Position numbers and translations under genes: made by a program. Shown piece by piece: positions 1 to 5,942 of a stretch of DNA of 7,336 nt (position 1 is its first letter; every line of letters begins with the position of its first letter). Source of the stretch: Thermofilum sp. (GTDB lineage Archaea > Thermoproteota > Thermoprotei > Thermofilales > Thermofilaceae); contig JAJHRM010000123.1 of assembly GCA_020832965.1 (NCBI GenBank), positions 1-7,336 on the forward strand, read 5' to 3'. The notes beneath the pieces were generated by a model. That model saw only the letters and a program-made list of their open reading frames with translations, was not told where the DNA came from and made no database searches.

Positions 1-1
1 G

Positions 2-61
2 AAGTTAGTCCCAGGTGTCGAGAATAGTTACGGAGGGCACGCATTCCAGCGCCTTTCCTGA
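2..61 (+). CDS. possible 3' end of an unidentified gene, cut by the window edge
   Basis: An open plus-strand frame enters from the left edge and ends with TGA at 59-61, giving 19 residues that finish in NSYGGHAFQRLS. It would converge on the ABC ATPase gene, whose stop is at 118-120, leaving a 56-base gap. The piece is too short to identify. The alternative is a minus-strand frame starting with ATG near 71-73 and running off the left edge, which would make it the next gene of the transporter operon. That ATG overlaps its only GGTG motif, so I prefer the plus-strand reading, weakly. Confidence 0.3.
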   Translation, partial: KLVPGVENSYGGHAFQRLS

Positions 62-93
62 TGCCGAGCATCACCTATCTTCGGCGTGGAGAT

Positions 94-114
94 TCTAGCG
101 CTAGCTTCTAGCGC
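94..114. repeat. short palindrome and direct repeat between convergent genes
   Basis: TCTAGCGC occurs at 94-101 and again at 107-114. The first copy lies in the perfect palindrome CTAGCGCTAG (95-104). A further possible stem pairs GCCGA (63-67) with TCGGC (81-85). They lie just past the 3' end of the ATPase gene and could shape transcript 3' ends. There is no T-run to support a normal archaeal terminator, so the role is open. Confidence 0.4.
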
Positions 115-117
115 GCT

Positions 118-855
118 TTACGCGCTTATGTATTCATAGACCTTGTCTTCGAAGCTTTGGAACTCCGGAGACCTTCGGTCCCTCGGTCTAGGCAGGTCAA
201 CACGGATGATTGCAGCCACCTTAGCTGGTCTAGCCGTGAAGATCACCACTTTATCAGCCATAAATATTGCCTCGTCAACGCTGTGTGTTACCATGATTAT
301 TGTTCTAACACTTGTAACGCCCCAAGTCCACATGTCTAAAACCTCAGACCTCAACGACTCAGCAGTGAGGGGGTCCAGCTGGCTGAAGGGCTCATCCATC
401 AGGAGAATGAGGGGCTCAACAGCTAGGGCCCTCGCAATGTTCACCCTCTGCCTCATTCCTCCGCTAAGCTCCCGTGGGTAAAAGTTTTCAAAGGACTGCA
501 AACCAACTAGGGAAAGATACTTTCTGGCTCTCTCCTTTGCATCACTCCAGGAAGCCCCCCTAACCCTTAACGGAAGAGCCACGTTCTCCAAAACAGTCAT
601 CCATGGAAGGAGCGTGGGGGACTGGAAAACAAAGCCTATTTGCGCATCCTTGCTGCTGAAAACGATTTCGCCGCTGTCAGCCTTCTCGAGCCCTGCGATT
701 ATTCTTAAAAGAGTTGTTTTCCCACAGCCCGAGGGTCCTAGAATAGCGACAAACTCTTCTCCAACATCAAAACTAATATCCTCCAACACGCGGAGGCTCC
801 TCCCCCCCTCTTTAAAGGTTTTGACTACGTTCCTAATAGATATGACCGGCTGCAA
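118..855 (-). CDS. ABC transporter ATP-binding protein, nitrate/sulfonate/taurine type
   Basis: This 245-aa cytoplasmic ATPase should energise the adjacent permease. All motifs are present: Walker A GPSGCGKT (40-47), Q-loop Gln78, signature LSGGMRQR (130-137), Walker B ending in MDEP (153-156), D-loop SQLD (158-161) and switch His191. The overall pattern, including [15 protein letters not shown] (82-96), is that of the SsuB/TauB/NrtD family (COG1116). The start is TTG; the next in-frame upstream stop is only three codons away, and GGTGAG lies 5 bases upstream inside the permease gene. The permease stop is 2 bases before the start, so the two are probably translationally coupled. In many archaeal relatives an AAA-associated domain is fused to the C terminus. 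Here the protein stops at the ATPase core and that domain is encoded separately at 2440-2922. This is the only complete ABC ATPase in the window. Substrate cannot be told. Confidence 0.95.
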   Translation of the reverse strand: MQPVISIRNVVKTFKEGGRSLRVLEDISFDVGEEFVAILGPSGCGKTTLLRIIAGLEKADSGEIVFSSKDAQIGFVFQSPTLLPWMTVLENVALPLRVRGASWSDAKERARKYLSLVGLQSFENFYPRELSGGMRQRVNIARALAVEPLILLMDEPFSQLDPLTAESLRSEVLDMWTWGVTSVRTIIMVTHSVDEAIFMADKVVIFTARPAKVAAIIRVDLPRPRDRRSPEFQSFEDKVYEYISA

Positions 856-857
856 GT

Positions 858-2357
858 CTACTCACCGGCAAATCTCCCACTAATTCCCGAGAAAATCCTA
901 GACCAAATAGCTTTGTTAATTAGCACAATGAAGACTGAAAGAAAAAGTGCCGCTAGTGCAACTTCGCCGGTTTTCCCCTGAGCCGTGTACCTATTCAGCA
1001 ACGCCCCCACGCCCCCTAAATCGAACAGTTTACCCGACAAAACAACGTACTCCGCAACTACGGTTGCGTTCCAGGCCCCGCCCCAAGCGCTCAGAGCGCC
1101 ACTTGCGACGGAGGGGGAAATGGATGGGAGGAAAATTGAACTGAAGAAGTGCCGCCCCCTGATCTTGTAGACCAGAGCTAGCTCCTCGTGCTCCCTCCTT
1201 ATATTCGCCAACCCGAAGACGATGATGTTGAAGAAGAGATACCAAACAGCCCCCTGGAGCAGTACAATGAACGATACGAGCAGCGGACCAGCACTGGACG
1301 CTAAGGCAATTCTTGCTAAGAGGGGCCACCAGATAATTGCGGGTATGGACGCTAAAATCTCCCCGCTGAGCGTGAAGAGGTAGCCCGGCCCCCTGCTCTT
1401 ATAAGTTCCGTAGCTTATCGCCAGGGAAAGCAGGAACGAGAAAAGAAGGATCAGCGCTACACGCAGCAAGCTAAGCGGCAGCTCGTGGACAAAACTCACT
1501 GCCACATCATGCAAATTGACGCTGGAAAGTCCAGTGATAGCCCTTAAAAGGAGGAGTAGTAGAAGGAGGACGAGGAACGAGGCAAGGATTCTCGTGGCGG
1601 CTCTCGGGACCCTTACCTTGCTCTCTAGGTACGTGAATACTTCACGCACACCATCCCAAAGAACAGCTATAAAGGAAGAAACCCTGTCGTAAACCCCACC
1701 TACGCATACTAGCGGAAGACTCCAGAGGGAGGTTATTGCTGGGTTCCACACGAGGACGTACGTCAACAGGATTGCTAGGATCAGGGCGCATACACCGAGG
1801 TAGAAGTTGAAGTAATCACCCCTATCGAAGCTTTCAAGGATGAATGACCCAACACCCAGCAATCTATACTCTTTCTCACCCATCGATATGACCTCTGCAG
1901 ACGTCAAGAAAAACCACCCCCCAGCCCACGAGACAAGGGTATTTGCTAGAAGCGCAGACTTTGATGCAGGCGTATAAATGTAGAAGAACTTCGAAGCTGG
2001 TCCCAGGGAGAAAACACGGGCCATGTCGAATATCGATGCGTCCAGCGATTTTATGGACGCGTAAACGCCGAAGATCATGTTCCATACGAGGCTTGTAACT
2101 ATCAGGAAGACGGCGGCAGCCTCCGCACCGATCGGCTTGGGAAGGCTACCTATGAAGAACACGAGGACAACCGGGAAGAAGCCTAAAATTGGAATGGACT
2201 GGAGCACGTCGAGGATGGGTAAAGTTACAGCCTCTACGACCCTGTTCCTAGCCATAGCTGAACCAGTAACCAAGGCTATAATCACCGAGATGATGTAAGC
2301 TGCCATCATCCTGGCTAGGCTGCATCCCAGTGCGATCACCAGGTCGTAGATAGGCAT
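858..2357 (-). CDS. ABC transporter permease, fused two-domain (nitrate/sulfonate/taurine type)
   Basis: This membrane protein carries two BPD_transp_1 (SsuC/TauC-like) domains in one chain, so a single polypeptide could form the whole channel. In the 499-aa numbering, hydrophobic segments lie near 9-31, 57-71, 80-100, 133-157, 184-203, 258-275, 297-317, 328-350, 358-383, 415-437 and 463-483. The EAA loops that contact the ATPase are near 111-130 (MARVFSLG...YTP) and 391-412 ([11 protein letters not shown]...FLP). The frame is open up to an ATG at 2402, but I place the start at 2357 because the second permease of the window is also 499 aa and aligns from that Met without a gap. The extra upstream codons cover the likely promoter. 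An adjacent ATG at 2360 is equally usable. The gene is followed after 2 bases by its ATPase. Confidence 0.93.
   Translation of the reverse strand: MPIYDLVIALGCSLARMMAAYIISVIIALVTGSAMARNRVVEAVTLPILDVLQSIPILGFFPVVLVFFIGSLPKPIGAEAAAVFLIVTSLVWNMIFGVYASIKSLDASIFDMARVFSLGPASKFFYIYTPASKSALLANTLVSWAGGWFFLTSAEVISMGEKEYRLLGVGSFILESFDRGDYFNFYLGVCALILAILLTYVLVWNPAITSLWSLPLVCVGGVYDRVSSFIAVLWDGVREVFTYLESKVRVPRAATRILASFLVLLLLLLLLRAITGLSSVNLHDVAVSFVHELPLSLLRVALILLFSFLLSLAISYGTYKSRGPGYLFTLSGEILASIPAIIWWPLLARIALASSAGPLLVSFIVLLQGAVWYLFFNIIVFGLANIRREHEELALVYKIRGRHFFSSIFLPSISPSVASGALSAWGGAWNATVVAEYVVLSGKLFDLGGVGALLNRYTAQGKTGEVALAALFLSVFIVLINKAIWSRIFSGISGRFAGE
861..866 (-). promoter_or_regulatory. Shine-Dalgarno site of the ABC ATPase gene
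   Basis: On the minus strand GGTGAG lies 5 bases before the TTG start at 855-853. It is within the last codons of the permease gene. The same motif at the same spacing precedes the truncated ATPase in the second block, which supports the unusual start codon. Confidence 0.7.
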
Positions 2358-2390
2358 CATCCCACTGCTTAACAGCTTACGAGCACAAAG

Positions 2391-2400
2391 CTTAAAAATC
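2391..2400. promoter_or_regulatory. likely bidirectional TATA region, block 1
   Basis: CTTAAAAATC reads as a TATA-like box in both directions. On the plus strand it predicts transcription starting near 2420, just before the Shine-Dalgarno site of the AAA-associated gene. On the minus strand it predicts a start near 2369, giving a leader of about ten bases ahead of the permease ATG at 2360/2357. This placement argues against the longer permease start at 2402. A second A-rich stretch (2404-2413) is an alternative box for the plus-strand gene. Confidence 0.5.
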
Positions 2401-2423
2401 ATAGATAAAAATATTGTTTAGTT

Positions 2424-2430
2424 AAGGTGG
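2424..2430 (+). promoter_or_regulatory. Shine-Dalgarno site deciding the GTG start at 2440
   Basis: AAGGTGG lies 9 bases before the GTG at 2440. The second copy has AAGGTGA at a similar distance from its own GTG, so both point to the same start codon and the same 160-aa product. Confidence 0.6.
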
Positions 2431-2439
2431 GGCACTGAA

Positions 2440-2922
2440 GTGTCGAATAAATCTAAGAAGAAAATTGTACTTCCAAGGGACGTTTCCCCCGACCACGTGC
2501 TTGGATTAGTAGAAGTGTTGAACAGCATGGGAGGATTCGCAGACTCCATGCACGTTGGGGACGCAGTCTACGAGAACATACACATCTTGCCCAAAGCCAT
2601 AGACGTGGCTGAGGCGCTCGGCCTTGTAGTGGCGCACTCCGGAAACCTGCACCTCACGGAGCTGGGCAAAAGAGTTGCTAAAAGTGATCCTAAAAGTCTA
2701 AAGCGGCTCTTGAAAAACGCGATTGGCAACATTGAGCCTCTAAGGGAGATTGCAGCTCTACTAAAAGAGAAGAGAAAAATGCCCGTCGAAGAATTCGAAG
2801 AAATAATCGAGAAGTACTACCCAGGAGGCACAGAGGAAGCAGCAAAAAACATCCTCATCTGGGGCGCATTCCTAAGCCTCTTCAGGATGGACGAAGACGA
2901 CAAAGAAATACACTTAATTTAA
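2440..2922 (+). CDS. free-standing AAA-associated C-terminal domain protein (AAA_assoc_C-like)
   Basis: This 160-aa soluble protein resembles the domain (AAA_assoc_C, PF09821) usually found at the C terminus of archaeal and some bacterial nitrate/sulfonate-type ABC ATPases. Recognisable parts are the opening LPRDVSPDHVLGLVEVLN (11-28), a winged-helix-like stretch with LPKAIDVAEALGLV and LTELGKRVAKSD (50-83), and the closing NILIWGAFLSLF...D (137-153). Here it stands alone, divergent from the permease-ATPase genes, with 82 bases between the starts. It starts with GTG behind an AAGGTGG site. It probably acts with the neighbouring ATPase, as a regulatory or substrate-sensing subunit, or as a DNA-binding regulator of the divergent promoter. 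The sequence does not decide between these. It matches the second copy at 125 of 160 residues. The family call rests on remembered pattern, not on a search. Confidence 0.85.
   Translation: MSNKSKKKIVLPRDVSPDHVLGLVEVLNSMGGFADSMHVGDAVYENIHILPKAIDVAEALGLVVAHSGNLHLTELGKRVAKSDPKSLKRLLKNAIGNIEPLREIAALLKEKRKMPVEEFEEIIEKYYPGGTEEAAKNILIWGAFLSLFRMDEDDKEIHLI
2913..2921 (+). promoter_or_regulatory. possible TATA box of C/D sRNA copy 1, inside the 3' end of the upstream gene
   Basis: CTTAATTTA covers the last codons and stop of the AAA-associated gene. Its centre is about 26 bases before the predicted sRNA 5' end near 2943-2947, the usual archaeal TATA distance. The 17 bases 2905-2921 are identical in the second copy, including every third codon position. 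Confidence 0.4.
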
Positions 2923-2947
2923 ACCACTTCATCAATTAAGACTATGA

Positions 2948-2996
2948 ATGATGAAGTTTGCTAGGACCGATGCGTGAGGACTACGGCGGACACTGA
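2948..2996 (+). ncRNA. C/D box guide sRNA, copy 1
   Basis: The order and spacing fit an archaeal dual-guide C/D sRNA: box C ATGATGA (2948-2954), 12-nt guide (2955-2966), box D' CCGA (2967-2970, one change from CTGA), 3-nt spacer, box C' GTGAGGA (2974-2980), 12-nt guide (2981-2992) and box D CTGA (2993-2996). By the N+5 rule the D guide pairs with a target containing UCCGCCGUAG and would methylate the second C. The D' guide pairs with UCCUAGCAAAC and would methylate the first A. I could not place either target in rRNA or tRNA from memory. It begins 25 bases after the stop of the AAA-associated gene. A second copy with the same layout lies at 6447-6495, which greatly strengthens the call. Confidence 0.85.
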
Positions 2997-3015
2997 CCCA
3001 TCACCACTACTCTAG

Positions 3016-3039
3016 TGCGTGTGTGATGCATGCGTGTGT
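3016..3039. repeat. short GT-rich direct repeat
   Basis: TGCGTGTGT occurs at 3016-3024 and 3031-3039, 15 bases apart start to start, with the palindrome ATGCAT straddling the second copy's start. It lies in the gene-free stretch between sRNA copy 1 and the transglutaminase-like gene. No function is evident. It could be an operator half-site pair, or just low-complexity DNA. Confidence 0.4.
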
Positions 3040-3058
3040 CCGAGAGCCAGGAGACGGC

Positions 3059-3066
3059 TAAAATAA
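3059..3066 (+). promoter_or_regulatory. likely TATA box of the transglutaminase-like gene
   Basis: TAAAATAA in an otherwise GC-richer stretch predicts transcription starting near 3085-3090. That would leave a leader of about 30-45 bases made up almost entirely of the CG hairpin at 3092-3111. Confidence 0.4.
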
Positions 3067-3080
3067 GGGTAACTGTCTAT

Positions 3081-3119
3081 ATCTACTCGAAGCGCGCGCG
3101 CTCGCGCGCGCGATCTACT
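3081..3119. repeat. alternating CG inverted repeat flanked by 7-bp direct repeats
   Basis: Positions 3092-3100 and 3103-3111 are alternating G and C and can pair as a stem of up to 9 bp with almost no loop (about 8 bp with a realistic loop). ATCTACT occurs directly on both sides, at 3081-3087 and 3113-3119. The element lies between a likely TATA box and the TTG start, so it would be in the mRNA leader. Alternating CG tracts can also adopt Z-DNA. Confidence 0.7.
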
Positions 3120-4384
3120 TGAGGGAACAGTTGCCGGCAGAAGTCCAGAAGCTTCTCAGCGAGGGGAGAGTTAAAGAGGCGGGGGAAATCCTCGGAAGGC
3201 TCTTACCGCAATCAAGCTCTCCATTAAAGGAGCGCTTCGTGTTGGAGCTTGAGAGGCTACGTAGGCTCCCCCACGAGTACCCCTACTCCCTTAGTGAGGC
3301 CCTCAGTATTCTGAGGAAGGACATACCTGACCTGGCTGAAGGCGAATTCCAGGAACTAGTTAAGAGGGGGTGCATCGACCATGCAAATATTCAGGGAGAG
3401 TTGAGAGTTCACAGACGCTTCAAGCCTAATGCTTACTGGCTGTGCAGCGATCTGAAAAGGAGGAGGGGCGTCAAAAGCGATGAACGCAGCGGTGCAAGCG
3501 AAGTTGTTTTGAAGTGGCGGGCGGAGAGAGTCGTGCAAGCGGCAAGGGGTAGAGGTGGTTTTGTCCTCCCGCTGAGATACCACGTGAAGGCGGCCGTAAA
3601 ACTAAAGGAACCTGCATGCAGGTATGGAGATGTTGTGAGGGTATGGATACCTATCCCAAGGGAAGAAGCTACAAACGTGGACTTCAAGGTAATCGATTCA
3701 AGTGCAAAGCCGAGGCACGTAGCCCCGCCGACCCACCCGCAGAGAACCGTCTACTTCGAGCTGGAGGGAGAAGATAGGGAGGTCTGGGTTGAGTACACCT
3801 ACGTTTCTAGAGGATTCCACGTCGAGATAGACCCGAGGGAAGCCTCCCAGGACTTAAACCCGGAAGTCGCCGCCGCGTACACGTCCGAGAGACCTCCCCA
3901 CATAACCTTCACTGAAACCATAAGGAAACTTGCGCAGGGAATAACTCGTAAAGCAGCAAGCCCCCTCGAAAAGGTTCAGAGAATATGGCAGTGGATAACC
4001 GAAAACGTGAGATACACGTATGCGAAAGACTACATATTCTACGACGATATACCGGAATACGTCGCTAGGGAAAAAAGAGGCGACTGCGGCATGCAAGCAC
4101 TACTCTTCATCACTCTCTGCAGAGCCTCAGGCATACCTGCGAGGTGGGAGTCCGGCTGGTACATGAATCCCCTCTCGCCGGGAATGCACGACTGGGCGCA
4201 ATTCTACCTCGAACCCTACGGCTGGCTGTACGCCGAGATCGCGACAAACTTTTCACCAATTTCAAAGGTAATCCCGTCGAGGACTGGGAGTGCCTTGCCC
4301 CCCTCCCTGAATGTCTTTACAACGTTCCTAATAGAGATTACGGGTTGCACTCTTACTCACCTGCAAATGCACCACTTATCCTAG
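3119..4384 (+). CDS. transglutaminase-like protein, 3'-truncated and fused to antisense ATPase sequence
   Basis: The frame codes for 421 aa. Residues 1-115 are a helical, charged N-terminal region, and about 150-373 form a beta-rich segment followed by a transglutaminase core (COG1305/PF01841 type). Catalytic Cys323 is in GDCGMQALLF and His357 in GMHDW. The expected catalytic Asp, 16 residues after the His, is Glu373. From the third base of that codon (4237) onward the DNA is the reverse complement of an ABC ATPase 5' end and then the permease 3' end, so residues 374-421 are not transglutaminase. The native 3' end is missing. The start is TTG at 3119, or TTG at 3131, which has GAGGGA 4 bases upstream; no other start exists before the upstream stop at 3059. 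No signal peptide is seen. It is probably a broken gene, though a low-activity enzyme or a non-catalytic protein is possible. Confidence 0.8.
   Translation: MREQLPAEVQKLLSEGRVKEAGEILGRLLPQSSSPLKERFVLELERLRRLPHEYPYSLSEALSILRKDIPDLAEGEFQELVKRGCIDHANIQGELRVHRRFKPNAYWLCSDLKRRRGVKSDERSGASEVVLKWRAERVVQAARGRGGFVLPLRYHVKAAVKLKEPACRYGDVVRVWIPIPREEATNVDFKVIDSSAKPRHVAPPTHPQRTVYFELEGEDREVWVEYTYVSRGFHVEIDPREASQDLNPEVAAAYTSERPPHITFTETIRKLAQGITRKAASPLEKVQRIWQWITENVRYTYAKDYIFYDDIPEYVAREKRGDCGMQALLFITLCRASGIPARWESGWYMNPLSPGMHDWAQFYLEPYGWLYAEIATNFSPISKVIPSRTGSALPPSLNVFTTFLIEITGCTLTHLQMHHLS
4216..4350 (-). pseudogene. truncated ABC ATPase, only the first 38 codons remain
   Basis: Reading from GTG at 4350-4348, the first 38 residues match the intact ATPase at 118-855 in 28 of 38 positions, from [14 protein letters not shown] to KFVAI. 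The intact protein continues at once into its Walker A motif, LGPSGCGKT. The remnant instead reads SAYSQP and stops at 4216-4218, because from 4236 down it is the antisense strand of the transglutaminase-like gene. Walker A, signature and Walker B are all gone, so no ATPase can be made. The Shine-Dalgarno site and the 2-base gap to the permease stop are still intact, which suggests the loss is not very old. Confidence 0.92.
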
Positions 4385-5852
4385 AGAAAATTCTCGACCA
4401 GACCACTTTATTTATTATCACGATTACAAGCGATAAGAGAAGTGCGGTTAAGGCAACTTCTGCAGTCTTACCTTCCACTGCGTATCGATTAAGCAAGGCT
4501 CCAACCCCGCCCATGTCGAAAGTTCGCCCCGACAAAACCACGTACTCTGCAACGATCGTTGCATTCCAAGCCCCGCCCCACGCGCTCAACAGCCCGCTTG
4601 CCACTGCCGGAAAGATTGATGGAAGGAAAACCGTCCTTACAAAATACCATCCTTTTATCTTGTATACTTGTGCAAGTTCTTCGTGCTCCCTCCTAATGCT
4701 GGAAAGGCCAAAAATTATAATATTGAAGAAGAGATACCAAGCGGCTCCCTGAAATAGCACAACAAACGAGACCAGGTATGGGCCTATGCTTGATGCCAAC
4801 GCGATTTGAGCCAGTAGGGGCCACCAAATGATAGCTGGAATTGATGCCAGCAATTCTCCGCTTAATGTAAATATGGATCCCATTTCTCTGCCTATGTAGG
4901 TGGCATAGCTTATCCCAAGGGATAAAAGTAAGGAAATTATGAGTATCAAGGAGACATGGAAAAAGCTTGTTGGGAGTTCTCGGGCAAAGTTCAACGCTAC
5001 ATCATAAATGTCCGAGCTTAAGAGCCCGGTAAAACCGTTTAAAAGATAGTAAAAAATTACAACTGTGAAAAACAACTCAATTACCTTTGAGAGGAATTTC
5101 GGGACTGTTACTTTTTTCTCTATGAATATGAAGACTTCTTCGATGAGGTTCCATAGCTTAGAGACTATTGTTGAGAGGTTTTCATAAACAATTTTGATGC
5201 TAAGCAATGGAAGAGTCCGGAGAGAAACTGTTGCCGGGTTCCACAAAATAATGTAGGTTAATAGTATCAATAAAATCAGCCCCCCTACACCCATATAAAA
5301 ACTACTATAGTCCCCACTGTTGAAACTTTCAAGGATAAAAGTTCCGATACCTTTAAGTTTATATTCCTCTTCCCCTAGTGAGATAACCTCTGCAGATGTT
5401 AGGAAGAACCATCCGCCGGCCCACGATACCAGGGTATTTGCGAGAAGAGCAGATTTCGAGGCAGGGGTATAAATATAGAAGAACTTGGATGCCGGTCCAA
5501 AAGAATAAACCTGTGCCATGTCGAATATCGAGGGGTCTAGCGATTTTATGGAGGCGTACACCCCGAAAATCATGTTCCACACTAGGCTGGTAATAATAAG
5601 GAAGACTGCTGAAGCCTCTAGACCAAAGGGTTTTGGAAGATTTCCTACAAAAAACACGAGAACGACTGGGAAAAACCCCAATATAGGTATGGATTGGAGT
5701 ATGTCTAGGATAGGCAAAGTTACAGCCTCTATTAACTTGTTTCTGGCCATAGCTGAACCTACGAGAAGAGCCAACAATACTGATATTATGTAGGCAACTA
5801 GCATCCTTGCAAGGCTATAGCCCATTGCAATTATCAGGTCGAGGATCCCCAT
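4353..5852 (-). CDS. ABC transporter permease, fused two-domain, copy 2
   Basis: This 499-aa membrane protein is the paralog of the permease at 858-2357, and the two align over their whole length without a gap. Its ATPase-contact loops are intact: DMAQVYSFG...YTP (111-130) and EELAQVYKIKG...FLP (391-411). So is the conserved [16 protein letters not shown] stretch (423-438) before the last membrane segments. The main differences are in the linker between the two halves (about 205-290). The ATG start at 5852 matches the inferred start of copy 1. Its own ATPase gene is reduced to a remnant 2 bases downstream, so if the permease works it must borrow an ATPase, most simply that at 118-855. Its 3' end overlaps the end of the chimeric transglutaminase-like frame by 32 bases on the other strand. 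Confidence 0.94.
   Translation of the reverse strand: MGILDLIIAMGYSLARMLVAYIISVLLALLVGSAMARNKLIEAVTLPILDILQSIPILGFFPVVLVFFVGNLPKPFGLEASAVFLIITSLVWNMIFGVYASIKSLDPSIFDMAQVYSFGPASKFFYIYTPASKSALLANTLVSWAGGWFFLTSAEVISLGEEEYKLKGIGTFILESFNSGDYSSFYMGVGGLILLILLTYIILWNPATVSLRTLPLLSIKIVYENLSTIVSKLWNLIEEVFIFIEKKVTVPKFLSKVIELFFTVVIFYYLLNGFTGLLSSDIYDVALNFARELPTSFFHVSLILIISLLLSLGISYATYIGREMGSIFTLSGELLASIPAIIWWPLLAQIALASSIGPYLVSFVVLFQGAAWYLFFNIIIFGLSSIRREHEELAQVYKIKGWYFVRTVFLPSIFPAVASGLLSAWGGAWNATIVAEYVVLSGRTFDMGGVGALLNRYAVEGKTAEVALTALLLSLVIVIINKVVWSRIFSRISGAFAGE
4356..4361 (-). promoter_or_regulatory. Shine-Dalgarno site of the truncated ATPase
   Basis: GGTGAG on the minus strand lies 5 bases ahead of the GTG start at 4350, the same as in the intact operon. 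The initiation signal is kept although the gene it served is gone, so a 44-residue peptide could still be translated. Confidence 0.6.
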
Positions 5853-5898
5853 TGTCTCAGCCAGCCATTATTCAACTTACAAAGACAGAACCGTAAAG

Positions 5899-5907
5899 AA
5901 TAAAAAT
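5899..5907. promoter_or_regulatory. likely bidirectional TATA region, block 2
   Basis: AATAAAAAT is the A/T-rich core between the divergent permease and AAA-associated genes. On the plus strand it predicts a start near 5929, close to the Shine-Dalgarno site. On the minus strand it predicts a start near 5877, about 25 bases ahead of the permease ATG. Its place in the divergent gap corresponds to that in block 1, but the surrounding bases have drifted. Confidence 0.45.
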
Positions 5908-5926
5908 CTTAGCAATTATCTTAGGC

Positions 5927-5933
5927 AAGGTGA
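5927..5933 (+). promoter_or_regulatory. Shine-Dalgarno site deciding the GTG start at 5943
   Basis: AAGGTGA lies 9 bases before the GTG at 5943 and corresponds to AAGGTGG in copy 1. Confidence 0.6.
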
Positions 5934-5942
5934 AGAATTAAG

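Noticed and set aside
614..883. Plus-strand open frame of 89 codons over the ATPase 5' end
   Set aside because: It is the antisense of the well-supported ATPase gene. Its similarity to the tail of the chimeric transglutaminase-like frame arises because both are antisense to homologous ATPase starts; it is not a real protein family.
2358..2402. Longer start for permease copy 1 at ATG 2402
   Set aside because: The paralog aligns without gaps from the Met at 2357, and the extra codons overlap the likely TATA box.
3016..3039. CRISPR-like or operator array in the GT-rich repeat
   Set aside because: There are only two 9-bp units with a 6-bp gap, far too short for a CRISPR array, and no second site supports an operator.
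4144..4752. Plus-strand open frame of 202 codons across the junction and the permease 3' end
   Set aside because: It runs in another frame over the transglutaminase core and antisense to permease copy 2, both of which have clear motifs, and it has no recognisable protein features.
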